In this document: positions 42,921 through 51,883 of the stretch, in pieces
How positions within the stretch are numbered: position 1 is the stretch's first letter
Layout of the letters: each line of letters starts with the position of its first letter
Source of the DNA: Rhodococcus opacus
GTDB taxonomy: Bacteria; Actinomycetota; Actinomycetes; Mycobacteriales; Mycobacteriaceae
Assembly: GCF_012396235.1 (NCBI RefSeq)
Contig: NZ_JAAXPA010000036.1
Span: forward strand, 1-64,000
DNA: 64,000 bases
Reading direction: 5' to 3'
The notes under the pieces: model-generated
The model's database searches: none
The model's input: the letters and a program-made list of their open reading frames with translations, nothing else
Told to the model about the DNA's origin: nothing
Made by a program: the position numbers and the translations under genes

Positions 42921-44246
42921 TCAGCCGAGGATTCGGGCGCGGTCGCGGTCGGAGTTGACGGTGAGGAGGGCGATCACCGCGCCGATGACGGCGGCGATGC
43001 CGAAGATCTGGAAGGCCGAGGCGTAGCCGCCGGCGGGGGTGGCTGCATTGTCGACGATGACGCCGGTGAGGTACGGGGCGATCAGGCCGCCGGTGGCCAT
43101 CATCGCCATGAACACGCCCAGCACGCCTGCCATCTGCTGCGGTGGGCAGATCTCCGAGATCGCGGCATTGAACAGCGGGATGATGACGGTGCCGACACCG
43201 TAGCCGATCGAGACGACCATCACCGCGACGATGGGCGTCTGGATGTACGGCATGGTGATCAGTGCGATGCCGCACAGCAGCAGTGCGATTCCCGGCACGA
43301 TGCCGCGCAGCACCCGGGAACTGGCGCCGCGCACCAACAGCCGGTCGCTGACCGAGGTGCACAGGAACATGAAGAACAGTCCAGCGATGCTGGGGATCCC
43401 GAACATGGTGCCGGCCTGCACCCGCGAATACCCCAGGCCGACCTCGAAGTAGGACGGCAACCACGTCAGCACGACGGTGACGAGAGCGTACATGGTGAAG
43501 ACTGCGGCGAGCGCGCCGAGAAATGTCGGTGTCCGGAGGATCCGGGACCATGGCACCTTGGGGTCGGCGGTCGGCGCAGCGGTGTCGACGTTCGCGGCGG
43601 CCTTCTTGACGGGGCGCTTGCCGTAGGGCCCTCCTTGCCAGGTCACGAGCCACACGACGGACCAGACCACGCTGACCATGGCGAGGATGAGGAACGTGGA
43701 TCGCCACCCCCAGTTCGCGACGGCCAGGGCCATCAGTGGAGCGATCAGAATCTTGGCGATCGACGCACCGGAAGCCAGGAAAGCGCCGGGCAGCCCACGC
43801 TTCTCTACGGGATGCCAGGAGTAGGCGCCGGTATGGATCAGCGCCCCCGACGGCCCCTCGAAGAATCCCAGCGCCATCCGGCTGATCAACAGCATCGTGA
43901 AGCCGGCAACGACCACCAGCGGCACCATCGACGCTGCCCAGGCCAGGCACAACAGCAGTAGCAGCCAGCGCAACGACATCCACTTGTGCAACACCCCGGC
44001 AAAGAAGCCGCCAACGGTGAATGCCAGGAAAAATGCACTGCCTACGAGCCCGATCTGGGCGGAGGTCAGACCGAACTCTGTGGCCAGCGGCTGGGCAACC
44101 AGCCCGAAGACGGCCTTGTCGGCCCAGTTGACGACGACCAACAGCACCAGAATTCCGGTGAGGCCCCAGGCCCGCACGCGGGACTCCCCTCCTACTTCGG
44201 GTGACACAACGGGGGAAACGTCCTGCTTGCTCGATGTCATTCTCAT
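42921..44246 (-). CDS. MFS transporter leading the catabolic operon
   Basis: This is a major facilitator of 441 residues with 12 helices. VVNWADKAVFGLVAQPL in helix 1 and GFFEGPSGALIHTGAYSWHP further on place it in the same anion:cation symporter group as the gene at 35100. It opens the minus-strand operon of two acyl-CoA dehydrogenases, racemase, thioesterase and LysR, and diverges from the thiolase operon. It likely imports the carboxylic acid that the pathway degrades. Three tandem copies of an 8-bp unit sit about 40 bases upstream of its start (44288-44315). Confidence 0.87.
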   Translation of the reverse strand: MRMTSSKQDVSPVVSPEVGGESRVRAWGLTGILVLLVVVNWADKAVFGLVAQPLATEFGLTSAQIGLVGSAFFLAFTVGGFFAGVLHKWMSLRWLLLLLCLAWAASMVPLVVVAGFTMLLISRMALGFFEGPSGALIHTGAYSWHPVEKRGLPGAFLASGASIAKILIAPLMALAVANWGWRSTFLILAMVSVVWSVVWLVTWQGGPYGKRPVKKAAANVDTAAPTADPKVPWSRILRTPTFLGALAAVFTMYALVTVVLTWLPSYFEVGLGYSRVQAGTMFGIPSIAGLFFMFLCTSVSDRLLVRGASSRVLRGIVPGIALLLCGIALITMPYIQTPIVAVMVVSIGYGVGTVIIPLFNAAISEICPPQQMAGVLGVFMAMMATGGLIAPYLTGVIVDNAATPAGGYASAFQIFGIAAVIGAVIALLTVNSDRDRARILG

Positions 44247-44287
44247 CGATCCTCTCGGGCAATGGCGACGGCTGCGCGGCGCGGAGA

Positions 44288-44315
44288 CTCGGGGGCTCGG
44301 GGGCTCGGGGGCTCG
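44288..44315. repeat. Tandem 8-bp repeat in 5' region of MFS gene
   Basis: The unit CTCGGGGG occurs three times head to tail, followed by CTCG. It lies 42-69 bases upstream of the MFS start in the 279-base divergent gap. On the coding strand it reads as C-rich units. Slippage could change spacing between promoter and gene, but no variation can be seen from one sequence. Confidence 0.7.
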
Positions 44316-44525
44316 AAGCGAACTGTGACGCGAACCACCCCGATTCGAAAAAGTAAATCATCATCCGGCATCAAAGGGCAATAGTTCACTGAAAGACGTC
44401 GACCACTTCTCGCGGTCACGCCTGTGAATTGGAAAAGCTGCTGCAAGACGGCAGGCCGAGCGTGGTGGACAGAATCTGTCGGGTCGTGTTAAGTAAATAT
44501 CGATTCGATCAGAGAGGAGTCAGAT

Positions 44526-45713
44526 GTGACTCGCAAGGTCCACGTCGCCGGAGTCGGGATGATCCCGTTCACCAAGCCCGGCAAGAGCGAGAACTACAAC
44601 GTCATGGGTGAGACCGCTGCCCGCGCAGCATTGCGTGATGCCGGCATCGAGTACTCCCTCGTTCAGCAGGCCTACGTGGGGTACGTGTACGGCGACTCCA
44701 CGGCCGGCCAGGCCGCGCTGTACGGAGTCGGCCTGACCGGAATCCCGGTTTTCAATGTCAACAACAACTGCGCCACCGGTTCGTCGGCGCTGTACCTGGC
44801 CCGCCAGGCCGTCGCCAGTGGTGCCGTCGAGTGCGCTCTGGCGGTCGGGTTCGAACAGATGAAACCCGGTGCGCTCAAGCGGGTCTGGGACGACCGCCCG
44901 GCGCCGATGTTCCGATTCGACAACCTGATGACGGAGATTCAGGGCGTCGACGAGACGTCCCCGCGCGCGGCCCAGCTGTTCGGCGGCGCGGGCGTTTCCC
45001 ACATGCAGAAGTACGGCACGAAGCCGGAGACGTTCGCGAAGATCTCGGTCAAGGCCCGCAAGCACGCTGCCCACAACCCCAATGCCGTCTTCCGTGACTT
45101 GCTCACGGAGGAGCAGGTGCTCGAGTCGCCCCACATCTTCGGCCCCTTGACCAGATACCAGTGCTGCCCACCGACCTGCGGCGCCGCAGCGGCGGTGGTG
45201 TGCAGCGAAGAGTTCGCCCGCAAGCACGGGCTTGCGGCGGACGTGGTGATCGAGGCGCAGGCCCTCACGACCGACACCGCCAGCACGTTCGAGGACCGGG
45301 ACATGATGAAGGTGGTCGGCTACGACATGACGGCAGCGGCCGCCGCCCAGGTGTACGAGGCCGCGGGCATCGGCCCCGAGGACGTACAGGTCGTCGAACT
45401 GCACGACTGCTTCTCCGCCAACGAGCTCATCACCTACGAGGGACTGGGTCTGACCCCCGAGGGCACCGCCGAGAAGTTCATCCTCGACGGCGACAACACC
45501 TACGGCGGCCGCGTGGTCACCAACCCCTCGGGTGGTCTGCTCTCCAAGGGCCACCCGCTCGGCGCCACCGGACTGGCCCAGTGCGCCGAACTCGTGTGGC
45601 AACTCCGCGGTCAGGCGGGGGCGCGTCAGGTGGAGGGTGCGCGGATCGGCCTGCAGCACAACCTCGGTCTCGGCGGCGCGTGCGTCGTGAGCGTCTTCAA
45701 GAAGGTGGGCTGA
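44526..45713 (+). CDS. SCP2/lipid-transfer-type thiolase
   Basis: This is a thiolase-superfamily protein of 395 residues of the SCP-x type. The nucleophile is Cys82 in NVNNNCATGSSALYLA. Late motifs are VVELHDCFSANELITYEGLG and GGLLSKGHPLGATGLAQ, the last carrying the active-site His. It cleaves 3-ketoacyl-CoA, often 2-methyl-branched, as does SCP-x in sterol side-chain breakdown. A GTG start follows an AGAGAGGAG ribosome site. It leads a five-gene plus-strand operon divergent from the MFS/dehydrogenase operon and would complete that beta-oxidation cycle. Confidence 0.9.
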   Translation: MTRKVHVAGVGMIPFTKPGKSENYNVMGETAARAALRDAGIEYSLVQQAYVGYVYGDSTAGQAALYGVGLTGIPVFNVNNNCATGSSALYLARQAVASGAVECALAVGFEQMKPGALKRVWDDRPAPMFRFDNLMTEIQGVDETSPRAAQLFGGAGVSHMQKYGTKPETFAKISVKARKHAAHNPNAVFRDLLTEEQVLESPHIFGPLTRYQCCPPTCGAAAAVVCSEEFARKHGLAADVVIEAQALTTDTASTFEDRDMMKVVGYDMTAAAAAQVYEAAGIGPEDVQVVELHDCFSANELITYEGLGLTPEGTAEKFILDGDNTYGGRVVTNPSGGLLSKGHPLGATGLAQCAELVWQLRGQAGARQVEGARIGLQHNLGLGGACVVSVFKKVG

Positions 45714-45714
45714 C

Positions 45715-46170
45715 ATGGCTCTCGACTCCGCCGTCGTCGGCAAGGTGATCCCCGGTCACGAAGTGGTCGTCGAGCGCGGACGTCTGCGCTTCTTCGCGCA
45801 GGCCATCGGCGAGACCAACCCGATCTACTTCGACACCGAGGCCGCCAAGGCGGCCGGGCACCGCGATGTACTCGTGCCGCCGACCTTCCTGTTCTGCCTG
45901 GACATGGAGAAGCCGGACCCGTTCGCCCTCATCCGCGAACTCGGGATCGACATGCGGTACGTGCTGCACGGCGAGCAGGCGTTCAAGTACCACTCGCCGG
46001 CCTATGCCGGCGACACGCTGGCCTACAACGGCACAGTCACCGACGTGTACTCGAAGAAGAACGGAGCGTTGGACTTCCTCGTCCGAACGGTCGACGTCAC
46101 CCGCGACGGTGAGCCGATCGCCCGCCTCACCAACACCCTCGTCGTCCGAAACCCGAAGGCGGAAAAATGA
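45715..46170 (+). CDS. MaoC-like dehydratase, HadA/FAS1-DH type
   Basis: This is a hot-dog protein of 151 residues of the FAS1-type dehydratase group (N-terminal partner). It shows FFAQAIGETNPIYFDTEAAK and a VPPTFLFCLD segment, without the full hydratase motif, which suggests a non-catalytic or half-site partner. It begins one base after the thiolase stop and its stop overlaps the next MaoC gene by 4 bases. The two most likely form a heterodimeric hydratase, like HadA with HadB or the ChsH1-ChsH2 arrangement. Confidence 0.85.
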   Translation: MALDSAVVGKVIPGHEVVVERGRLRFFAQAIGETNPIYFDTEAAKAAGHRDVLVPPTFLFCLDMEKPDPFALIRELGIDMRYVLHGEQAFKYHSPAYAGDTLAYNGTVTDVYSKKNGALDFLVRTVDVTRDGEPIARLTNTLVVRNPKAEK

Positions 46171-46547
46171 AAACAGGCGACTCCCTCCCGGAATTGCAGC
46201 TCGCCGGCATCAGCCGCACCACGCTCGCGCTCTACGCCGGCGCGTCCGGTGACCACAATCCGATGCACATCGATCTCGACGTCGCGCGCTCCGGTGGCAT
46301 GGACGACGTGTTCGCCCACGGCATGCTGTCGATGGCCTACCTCGGCCGACTGCTGACCAATTACGTTCCTCAGGAACGACTCTGCTCCTACGGCGTACGA
46401 TTCGCCGCCATCACCCCGCTGCACGCGAAGCCGACGTGCACCGGAACCGTGACCAAGGTCGAGGACGGCCTGGCCCATCTGGACCTCACCGTCACCCTCG
46501 CCGACGGAACGGTCACCCTCCGCGGCGACGCCGTCGTCGCCGCCTGA
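46167..46547 (+). CDS. MaoC-like hydratase, catalytic partner
   Basis: This is a hot-dog hydratase of 126 residues. YAGASGDHNPMHIDLDVARS followed by VFAHGMLSMAYLGRLL is the hydratase motif with catalytic Asp and His in GDHNPMH. It hydrates an enoyl-CoA to the (R)- or (S)-hydroxyacyl-CoA together with the preceding gene product, which it overlaps by 4 bases. Its size and motif match HadB-type subunits. Confidence 0.88.
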   Translation: MKTGDSLPELQLAGISRTTLALYAGASGDHNPMHIDLDVARSGGMDDVFAHGMLSMAYLGRLLTNYVPQERLCSYGVRFAAITPLHAKPTCTGTVTKVEDGLAHLDLTVTLADGTVTLRGDAVVAA

Positions 46548-46580
46548 CCTTCGCCACACCACCGAAAGGAAGTCCCGCTC

Positions 46581-47384
46581 ATGGGCAAGCTCGACACCAG
46601 GACAGCCATCGTCACCGGATCCGGCCGCGGCATCGGCCGTGCCATCGCCATGAAGTTCGCGGCCGAGGGCGCCAGCGTCGTCGTCAACGACCTCGACCCG
46701 GGCCCGGCCAAGGAGACGGTCGAGGAGATCGTCGCAGCCGGCGGTAAGGCCGTCGCCAGTATCGGTTCGGTCACCGAGGAAGGCTTCGCGGACCGCTTCG
46801 TCGCCACCGCCGTCGACACCTTCGGCGGCCTCGACATCATCGTCAACAATGCCGGCTTCACCTGGGACAACGTCATCCAGAAGATGACCGACGAGCAGTG
46901 GGACACCATCCTGGATCTGCACCTGAAGGCACCGTTCCAGATCCTGCGTGCCGCGCAGCCGTACATCAAGGCGAACCCGACCGACTACCACCGCAAGGTC
47001 GTCAACATCTCCTCCAACGCCGGTGTCGTCGGCAACGCCGGCCAGTCCAACTACGCCGCCGCCAAGGCCGGCATCATCGGACTGACCAAGACCCTCGCCC
47101 GCGAGTGGGGCCGCTACCGGGTGAATGTCAACGCGGTCGCCTACGGCCTGATCAACACCCGCCTGACGGAGGCGTCGGCGGACGGCAACGCCACCATCGA
47201 CGTCGAAGGCCGGGAGATCAAGGTCGGCGTCAACCCCCAGCTGCTCGCCGCAGCCGAGCGGTCCATCCCGCTGGGCCGGGCCGGCCGTCCCGACGAGGCA
47301 GCGGGCGCAGTGTTCGCCCTGTGCCTGCCCGAGACCGACTACGTCAGCGGCCAGTGCCTGGTTTGCGACGGCGGCAGCCGCTAA
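46581..47384 (+). CDS. SDR-family 3-hydroxyacyl-CoA dehydrogenase-like protein
   Basis: This is a short-chain dehydrogenase of 267 residues with the cofactor motif VTGSGRGIGR at residues 11-20, NNAG, the Ser segment VVNISSNAGVVGNAGQ and the catalytic NYAAAKAGIIGLTKTLARE helix. It ends SGQCLVCDGGSR. It would oxidise the hydroxyacyl-CoA formed by the MaoC pair for cleavage by the thiolase. A GAAAGGAAG ribosome site lies upstream. Confidence 0.9.
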   Translation: MGKLDTRTAIVTGSGRGIGRAIAMKFAAEGASVVVNDLDPGPAKETVEEIVAAGGKAVASIGSVTEEGFADRFVATAVDTFGGLDIIVNNAGFTWDNVIQKMTDEQWDTILDLHLKAPFQILRAAQPYIKANPTDYHRKVVNISSNAGVVGNAGQSNYAAAKAGIIGLTKTLAREWGRYRVNVNAVAYGLINTRLTEASADGNATIDVEGREIKVGVNPQLLAAAERSIPLGRAGRPDEAAGAVFALCLPETDYVSGQCLVCDGGSR

Positions 47385-47408
47385 CTATCCCCGACAGGAG
47401 GGGTCCCC

Positions 47409-48956
47409 ATGTACTTGACTCAGTCACTGCATCGCGCGGTGCAGCAACGCCCGAACCAGCCCATGACCGTGTGCGGGGACCGCATCCACACCAGCAGCGA
47501 GACCGGAGACAGGGTCGCCCGCCTCGCGGGCGCTCTGCTCGGTCTCGGTGTGGGGGTCGGCGACCGCGTCGGCATGCTGTCGCTCAATTCCGACCGGTAC
47601 CACGAGTACTTCTTCGCCACCTGGTGGATAGGCGGCGTGGTCAACCCGCTCAACACCCGCTGGAGCGCCGCCGAGATCGCGTTCGCCCTCGAAGACTCAC
47701 AGACGACGGTACTGCTGGTCGACGACACCTTCGTACCGCTGCTGGACGAGATGCGCACACTCTTCCCGTCGCTGCGAGCAGTGGTGCACTGCGGCGACCA
47801 ACCGACACCGGACGGGCTTCTCCGTTACGAAGACCTGGTCGCCACCGCGGAACCCGTCGAAGACCTGCGCGTGGGCGGAGACACCCTGGCAGGGATCTTC
47901 TATACCGGTGGTACCAGCGGCCGCCCCAAAGGCGTCATGCTCACCCACCTCAACCTGATGACCGCGAGCCTCGGGTCGCTGGCCGCCAACCACACCGCCG
48001 TCGCAGGCAGCCGCGCCCTGCTGTCCGCACCCATGTTCCACCTCGCTGCACTGGCCAGCTGGAACGGCCAGAACATCGCCGGGGGCATCCTGGTGATGTT
48101 GCCGTCGTTCGAACCGGCCGCGGCGCTGCGACTGATCGAAGAGCGGCGGATCAACTCGATGCTGTTGGTACCGACCATGATCCAGATGCTGCTGCGCCAT
48201 CCGGAGCGCGAGATCCGCGACCTGTCCAGCATCACCGCAATTCAGTACGGCGCGTCCCCGATCTCCGAGACCCTGCTACGCCAGGCCCAGCGCGCCTTCC
48301 CGAAAGCTGATTTCGTGCAGGGTTACGGGATGACCGAGGCCGGCCCCGGACTCACCTCGCTCAGCGCCGACGACCACCACGCGGCCACCCGGCTCAATTC
48401 GGCCGGTCGGCCGATGGGTCACGTCGAGGTGCGGGTTGTCGACGACCGAGGCAACGAACTCCCCCGCGGCGAGGTCGGCGAGATCATTGCCCGTGGCGGC
48501 AACATCATGACCGGTTACTGGAATCGACCGGAAGAGACCGCGGCGGCGCTGCGCGACGGCTGGCTGTACACCGGCGACGGCGGCTACATGGACGAGGACG
48601 GCTACCTGTTCGTGGTGGACCGACTGAAGGACATGATCATTTCCGGGGGAGAGAACGTGTACTCGACCGAAGTCGAGAATGCTCTCGCCTCTCATCCCGA
48701 TGTGGTGCAGTGTGCGGTGATCGGTGTTCCCGACGATCGGTTCGGCGAGCGGGTGCACGCGTTTCTGGTGATGAAACCGGGCACGTCACTGACCTGCGAC
48801 GACGTGCGAGCCCACGCCAAGAAACTGATCGCCGGGTACAAGTCGCCACGGAGCATCACGATCGTGGAGCAGATGCCGGTCTCGCCGGCTGGCAAGATAC
48901 TCAAGAGAGAACTCCGCCGGCAGTTCTCCGACCTGGCCGACCGCACCGCGCACTGA
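47409..48956 (+). CDS. AMP-forming acyl-CoA ligase
   Basis: This adenylate-forming ligase of 515 residues activates a carboxylic acid to its CoA ester. The phosphate loop is YTGGTSGRPKG at residues 165-175. YGMTEAGPGLTSLS, the hinge region YTGDGGYMDEDGYLFVVDRLKDMI (two blocks) and the C-terminal Lys in SPAGKILKREL follow in normal order. It is the entry step for the beta-oxidation enzymes encoded on both sides. A GGAGG ribosome site precedes the ATG, and a tandem TetR gene follows 15 bases after the stop. Confidence 0.9.
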   Translation: MYLTQSLHRAVQQRPNQPMTVCGDRIHTSSETGDRVARLAGALLGLGVGVGDRVGMLSLNSDRYHEYFFATWWIGGVVNPLNTRWSAAEIAFALEDSQTTVLLVDDTFVPLLDEMRTLFPSLRAVVHCGDQPTPDGLLRYEDLVATAEPVEDLRVGGDTLAGIFYTGGTSGRPKGVMLTHLNLMTASLGSLAANHTAVAGSRALLSAPMFHLAALASWNGQNIAGGILVMLPSFEPAAALRLIEERRINSMLLVPTMIQMLLRHPEREIRDLSSITAIQYGASPISETLLRQAQRAFPKADFVQGYGMTEAGPGLTSLSADDHHAATRLNSAGRPMGHVEVRVVDDRGNELPRGEVGEIIARGGNIMTGYWNRPEETAAALRDGWLYTGDGGYMDEDGYLFVVDRLKDMIISGGENVYSTEVENALASHPDVVQCAVIGVPDDRFGERVHAFLVMKPGTSLTCDDVRAHAKKLIAGYKSPRSITIVEQMPVSPAGKILKRELRRQFSDLADRTAH

Positions 48957-48971
48957 CACCCCGAGGCTGCA

Positions 48972-50168
48972 ATGACGATCGACACATCGGACGACACACC
49001 TGCTGTCGAGCCGTCCGCCAAGAAGACGCCGCGGCCGCGCAACCGTAAAGCGCAGATCATCACGGTGGCCCGAGAGCAATTCGGGAGACGCGGCTACCAC
49101 GGGGTGAACATGGAGGACATCGCCTCCGCGGTGGGAATCACCGCGGGGGCGCTGTACCGCCATTTCCCGAACAAGCAGGACCTTCTGGCACAGGCGATAC
49201 TCAATGCCGCCTCGTCGATCACGGCCACCCTCGACGACGTCGACCCCGAGGACTCGGCCTCGAACTGTCTGGCCCTGTTCCGCTACTGCCTCGACAACGA
49301 TTTCCGCGCTGTCCTGTTCGACCAGGAAGCCCGCCACCTCGCTCCCGAACGCCGGGCCGAGGTGCGGACGGCCGTTCAGTCGGTCCCGGCACGCATCGCC
49401 GACGCCCTCCGCTCCGAACGCCCCGACCTCACCACTGCGGACGCCGACTTGCTGGCCTGGGCCATGTCGAGCGTCGCCCTCAGTCCAGCCCGGCACCGAA
49501 CGACCTTGCCGCGCAAACGCTTGGAGAGCCTGCTGCTGGAGCTGTGCGAACGGCTGCGGAGCGCTCCGATCCGGCACGACGAGGAGATACCTGCCGAGGA
49601 GGCATACGTCTCCGGCTTCGCTCACGCTTCCCGTCGTGAAACCCTGTTGACCGCCGCCATCTCCCTGTTCCGGCGGCGCGGCTACCAGTCGGTGACGATG
49701 GACGACATCGGCGCCGCCGCGGGGATGGCGAGTTCGAGCATCTACACCTACTTCGCCGGCAAGGCCGAGGTGCTCCAGGCGATCCTCGTCCGAGGCACCG
49801 AGTCCCTGCGGATGGGGTTGGTCCAGGCGCTTGCCGGTGCGCGCTCCCGCGAGGACGCGCTCGCTCTGGTGGTGCACTCGTACGCCTCGGCCGTGTCGGC
49901 ACCCGACAGTGCCATCGGCATCCTCATCGAGGAGTCGACGAATTTACCCGAAGAGGCACAGTCGCAGTCCCGCACGGCTCAACGCGAGTACATCGACGAG
50001 TGGGTACATCTCCTCGGCACCGACACCCACGAGACCCGGACTACCGTGCTCGCCGCAATCGGGTTGGTCAACGACCTTTCCCGGTTGCGGCACCTGCACA
50101 CCCGACCGCGCTACCGAGACGAAATCGAGGAACTGGCCCTTCGGGTACTGGGAGTCCGTACCGCCTGA
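48972..50168 (+). CDS. Tandem TetR-family regulator (two TetR modules)
   Basis: This regulator of 398 residues contains two complete TetR units. The first helix-turn-helix is at about residues 26-72 (MEDIASAVGITAGALYRHFP) and the second at about 222-268 (MDDIGAAAGMASSSIYTYFA), each followed by a helical ligand-domain-like stretch. Single TetR proteins are about 200 residues and dimerise. This protein resembles a covalent dimer of two diverged halves. It is the last gene of the thiolase-ligase operon and probably regulates it. Its stop codon abuts the stop of the convergent SLC13 gene without any spacer. Confidence 0.87.
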   Translation: MTIDTSDDTPAVEPSAKKTPRPRNRKAQIITVAREQFGRRGYHGVNMEDIASAVGITAGALYRHFPNKQDLLAQAILNAASSITATLDDVDPEDSASNCLALFRYCLDNDFRAVLFDQEARHLAPERRAEVRTAVQSVPARIADALRSERPDLTTADADLLAWAMSSVALSPARHRTTLPRKRLESLLLELCERLRSAPIRHDEEIPAEEAYVSGFAHASRRETLLTAAISLFRRRGYQSVTMDDIGAAAGMASSSIYTYFAGKAEVLQAILVRGTESLRMGLVQALAGARSREDALALVVHSYASAVSAPDSAIGILIEESTNLPEEAQSQSRTAQREYIDEWVHLLGTDTHETRTTVLAAIGLVNDLSRLRHLHTRPRYRDEIEELALRVLGVRTA

Positions 50169-51776
50169 TCACCCACCGCCGAGGCCGACCACGGCGATCA
50201 TCAAGGGCAGGAAGACGATGATCAGGATCGCGCCGACGATGTCGAAGGATATTCCGCTTCGGATCATCGTGGTGATCCGGACGGCTCCGGAGCCGTAGAC
50301 CACGGCGTTCTGCGGCGTCGAGACCGGCAGCATGAAGCCGAACGACGCGGCGAACGTGGCCGCGAGCGCAGGCACGAAGGGGTTGACCCCGGCCGCCAAC
50401 GCCACCGGGATCACGATCGGCACCACGACCGCCGCCGACGCCGTGTTGCTCGTCGTCTCCGATACGGCGATGGCCAGCAGCACGGCGAACACGGTGATGG
50501 CGACGACGCTCGTCAGGCCCAGCGAGTCGGCGACGGAGGTGCCGATCGTCTCGGCGAGTCCGGTGTCGGCGAGCAGTGCGCCGAAGATGATGCCGCTGCC
50601 GAACAGCACGATCGTGCCCCAGTCGATCTCTGCGGCGTCCCGCCAGGTCAGCGTGAACTCGCGATTCTCCCAATCGGTCGGCAGAAGGTAGAGCAACGCC
50701 GCCCCGAAGACTGCGACCATGCCCTCGTCGAGTCGGTCACTGATCGTGCTGTAGAGATCCGAGTCGTTGCCGGCGATCACCGCGACGACACCGGGCAGGA
50801 TCCACAGCGTCACCGTGACTCCGAACGCGATGAGCGTGTTCTTCTCCGCACGCGACAGCGGACCCATTTCCGCGCGCTGCTCCGCCAGGTAGTCGGCGAC
50901 GCCTTCGATGCGACGGATCTCCGGTTTGTTGATGCGCAGCAGGATGATGGCGAGCGCGATGAACATCAGCAGGCAGATCGGGATGGCCATCACCATCCAT
51001 TGCCCGAAGCTGATCCGCTCCCCCGTGGCCTCCTCGATGAGCCCGCGTCCGATGAGATTGGGTGGGCTCCCGACCGGCGTCAGCAGGCCGCCCACGCTTG
51101 CGCTGTATGCGAGCATCAGCATGATCGCGGCGCCCACCCTGACGCGCAACGGGTCGAAGTCCTCGGCGACGACGCCGCGGCGCTGCATGAGCTTCGCGAT
51201 GACGCCGAGGATGCCCAGGGCGGTGGGCAGCAGCATGGCCACGGTCGCGGTGTTGGATACGAACGCCGAGAGTCCGCACGTGATCGCGCCGAACGCGACG
51301 ATCACACCGGTGGTGGACTGGCCGACACGCGGCAGGGTCAGTATCCGAAACGCGAAGCGCCGTGCGACGCCATGCTTGAGCATCGCCTGAGCGAGGATGA
51401 ACGCTCCGATGAACGTGAAGATCGTCGACGATCCGAACGCGGCGAGAACTTCGTCGGCCGGCGCCACGCCCAGAAACACCACGATCGCCACCCCGAGCAG
51501 CCCGCCGATCGGGATCGGCACCGCCTCGGTCACCCACAGCACGATGACGCCGAGCAGCACGCCGGCCAACGTCTGCTGGTTGGGCGGTATGTCGATCGGC
51601 AGGGCGAGGAACGCGAGCGTGATCAGCGGCGCCAGAAAGAGCCCGATCGTGCGGCGGCCCTTCTCGAATCGCTCCTCGGCGGGTGAGAGCTGCTGTTCGC
51701 CGAGGCTGCGATAGGTGGTGTGCCCGAGCAACGCCTTGTCGACGTCGGTGCGGTCGCCCTGGTTCTCGGCTGTCAT
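50169..51776 (-). CDS. SLC13/DASS-family anion:sodium symporter
   Basis: This is a membrane transporter of 535 residues for di- or tricarboxylates. The family signatures SAFVSNTATVAMLLPTALGI and SETTSNTASAAVVVPIVIP, with their SNTA-type turns, contribute the sodium and substrate sites in the two inverted repeats. About eleven helices are expected, with a 40-residue soluble N-terminus. An AGGGAGGG ribosome site precedes ATG 51776. Together with the stress-protein and APC genes upstream it may be one transcript. The substrate is probably a C4-dicarboxylate. Confidence 0.88.
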   Translation of the reverse strand: MTAENQGDRTDVDKALLGHTTYRSLGEQQLSPAEERFEKGRRTIGLFLAPLITLAFLALPIDIPPNQQTLAGVLLGVIVLWVTEAVPIPIGGLLGVAIVVFLGVAPADEVLAAFGSSTIFTFIGAFILAQAMLKHGVARRFAFRILTLPRVGQSTTGVIVAFGAITCGLSAFVSNTATVAMLLPTALGILGVIAKLMQRRGVVAEDFDPLRVRVGAAIMLMLAYSASVGGLLTPVGSPPNLIGRGLIEEATGERISFGQWMVMAIPICLLMFIALAIILLRINKPEIRRIEGVADYLAEQRAEMGPLSRAEKNTLIAFGVTVTLWILPGVVAVIAGNDSDLYSTISDRLDEGMVAVFGAALLYLLPTDWENREFTLTWRDAAEIDWGTIVLFGSGIIFGALLADTGLAETIGTSVADSLGLTSVVAITVFAVLLAIAVSETTSNTASAAVVVPIVIPVALAAGVNPFVPALAATFAASFGFMLPVSTPQNAVVYGSGAVRITTMIRSGISFDIVGAILIIVFLPLMIAVVGLGGG

Positions 51777-51883
51777 GGTCCCTCCCCTGCGACACGGATT
51801 GGTACGGAAGTAGTACCCAACAACGAACGTCCTAGTCGTTGAAGCAGCATGTTTTCTCCCGGACGGGGCAGCACGACCGACGC

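Noticed and set aside
51799..51841. GGTAC-N7-GTACC and CAACGA-N9-TCGTTG repeats between the stress protein and SLC13 genes
   Set aside because: Short stems that could be chance; neither an operator nor a terminator can be supported.
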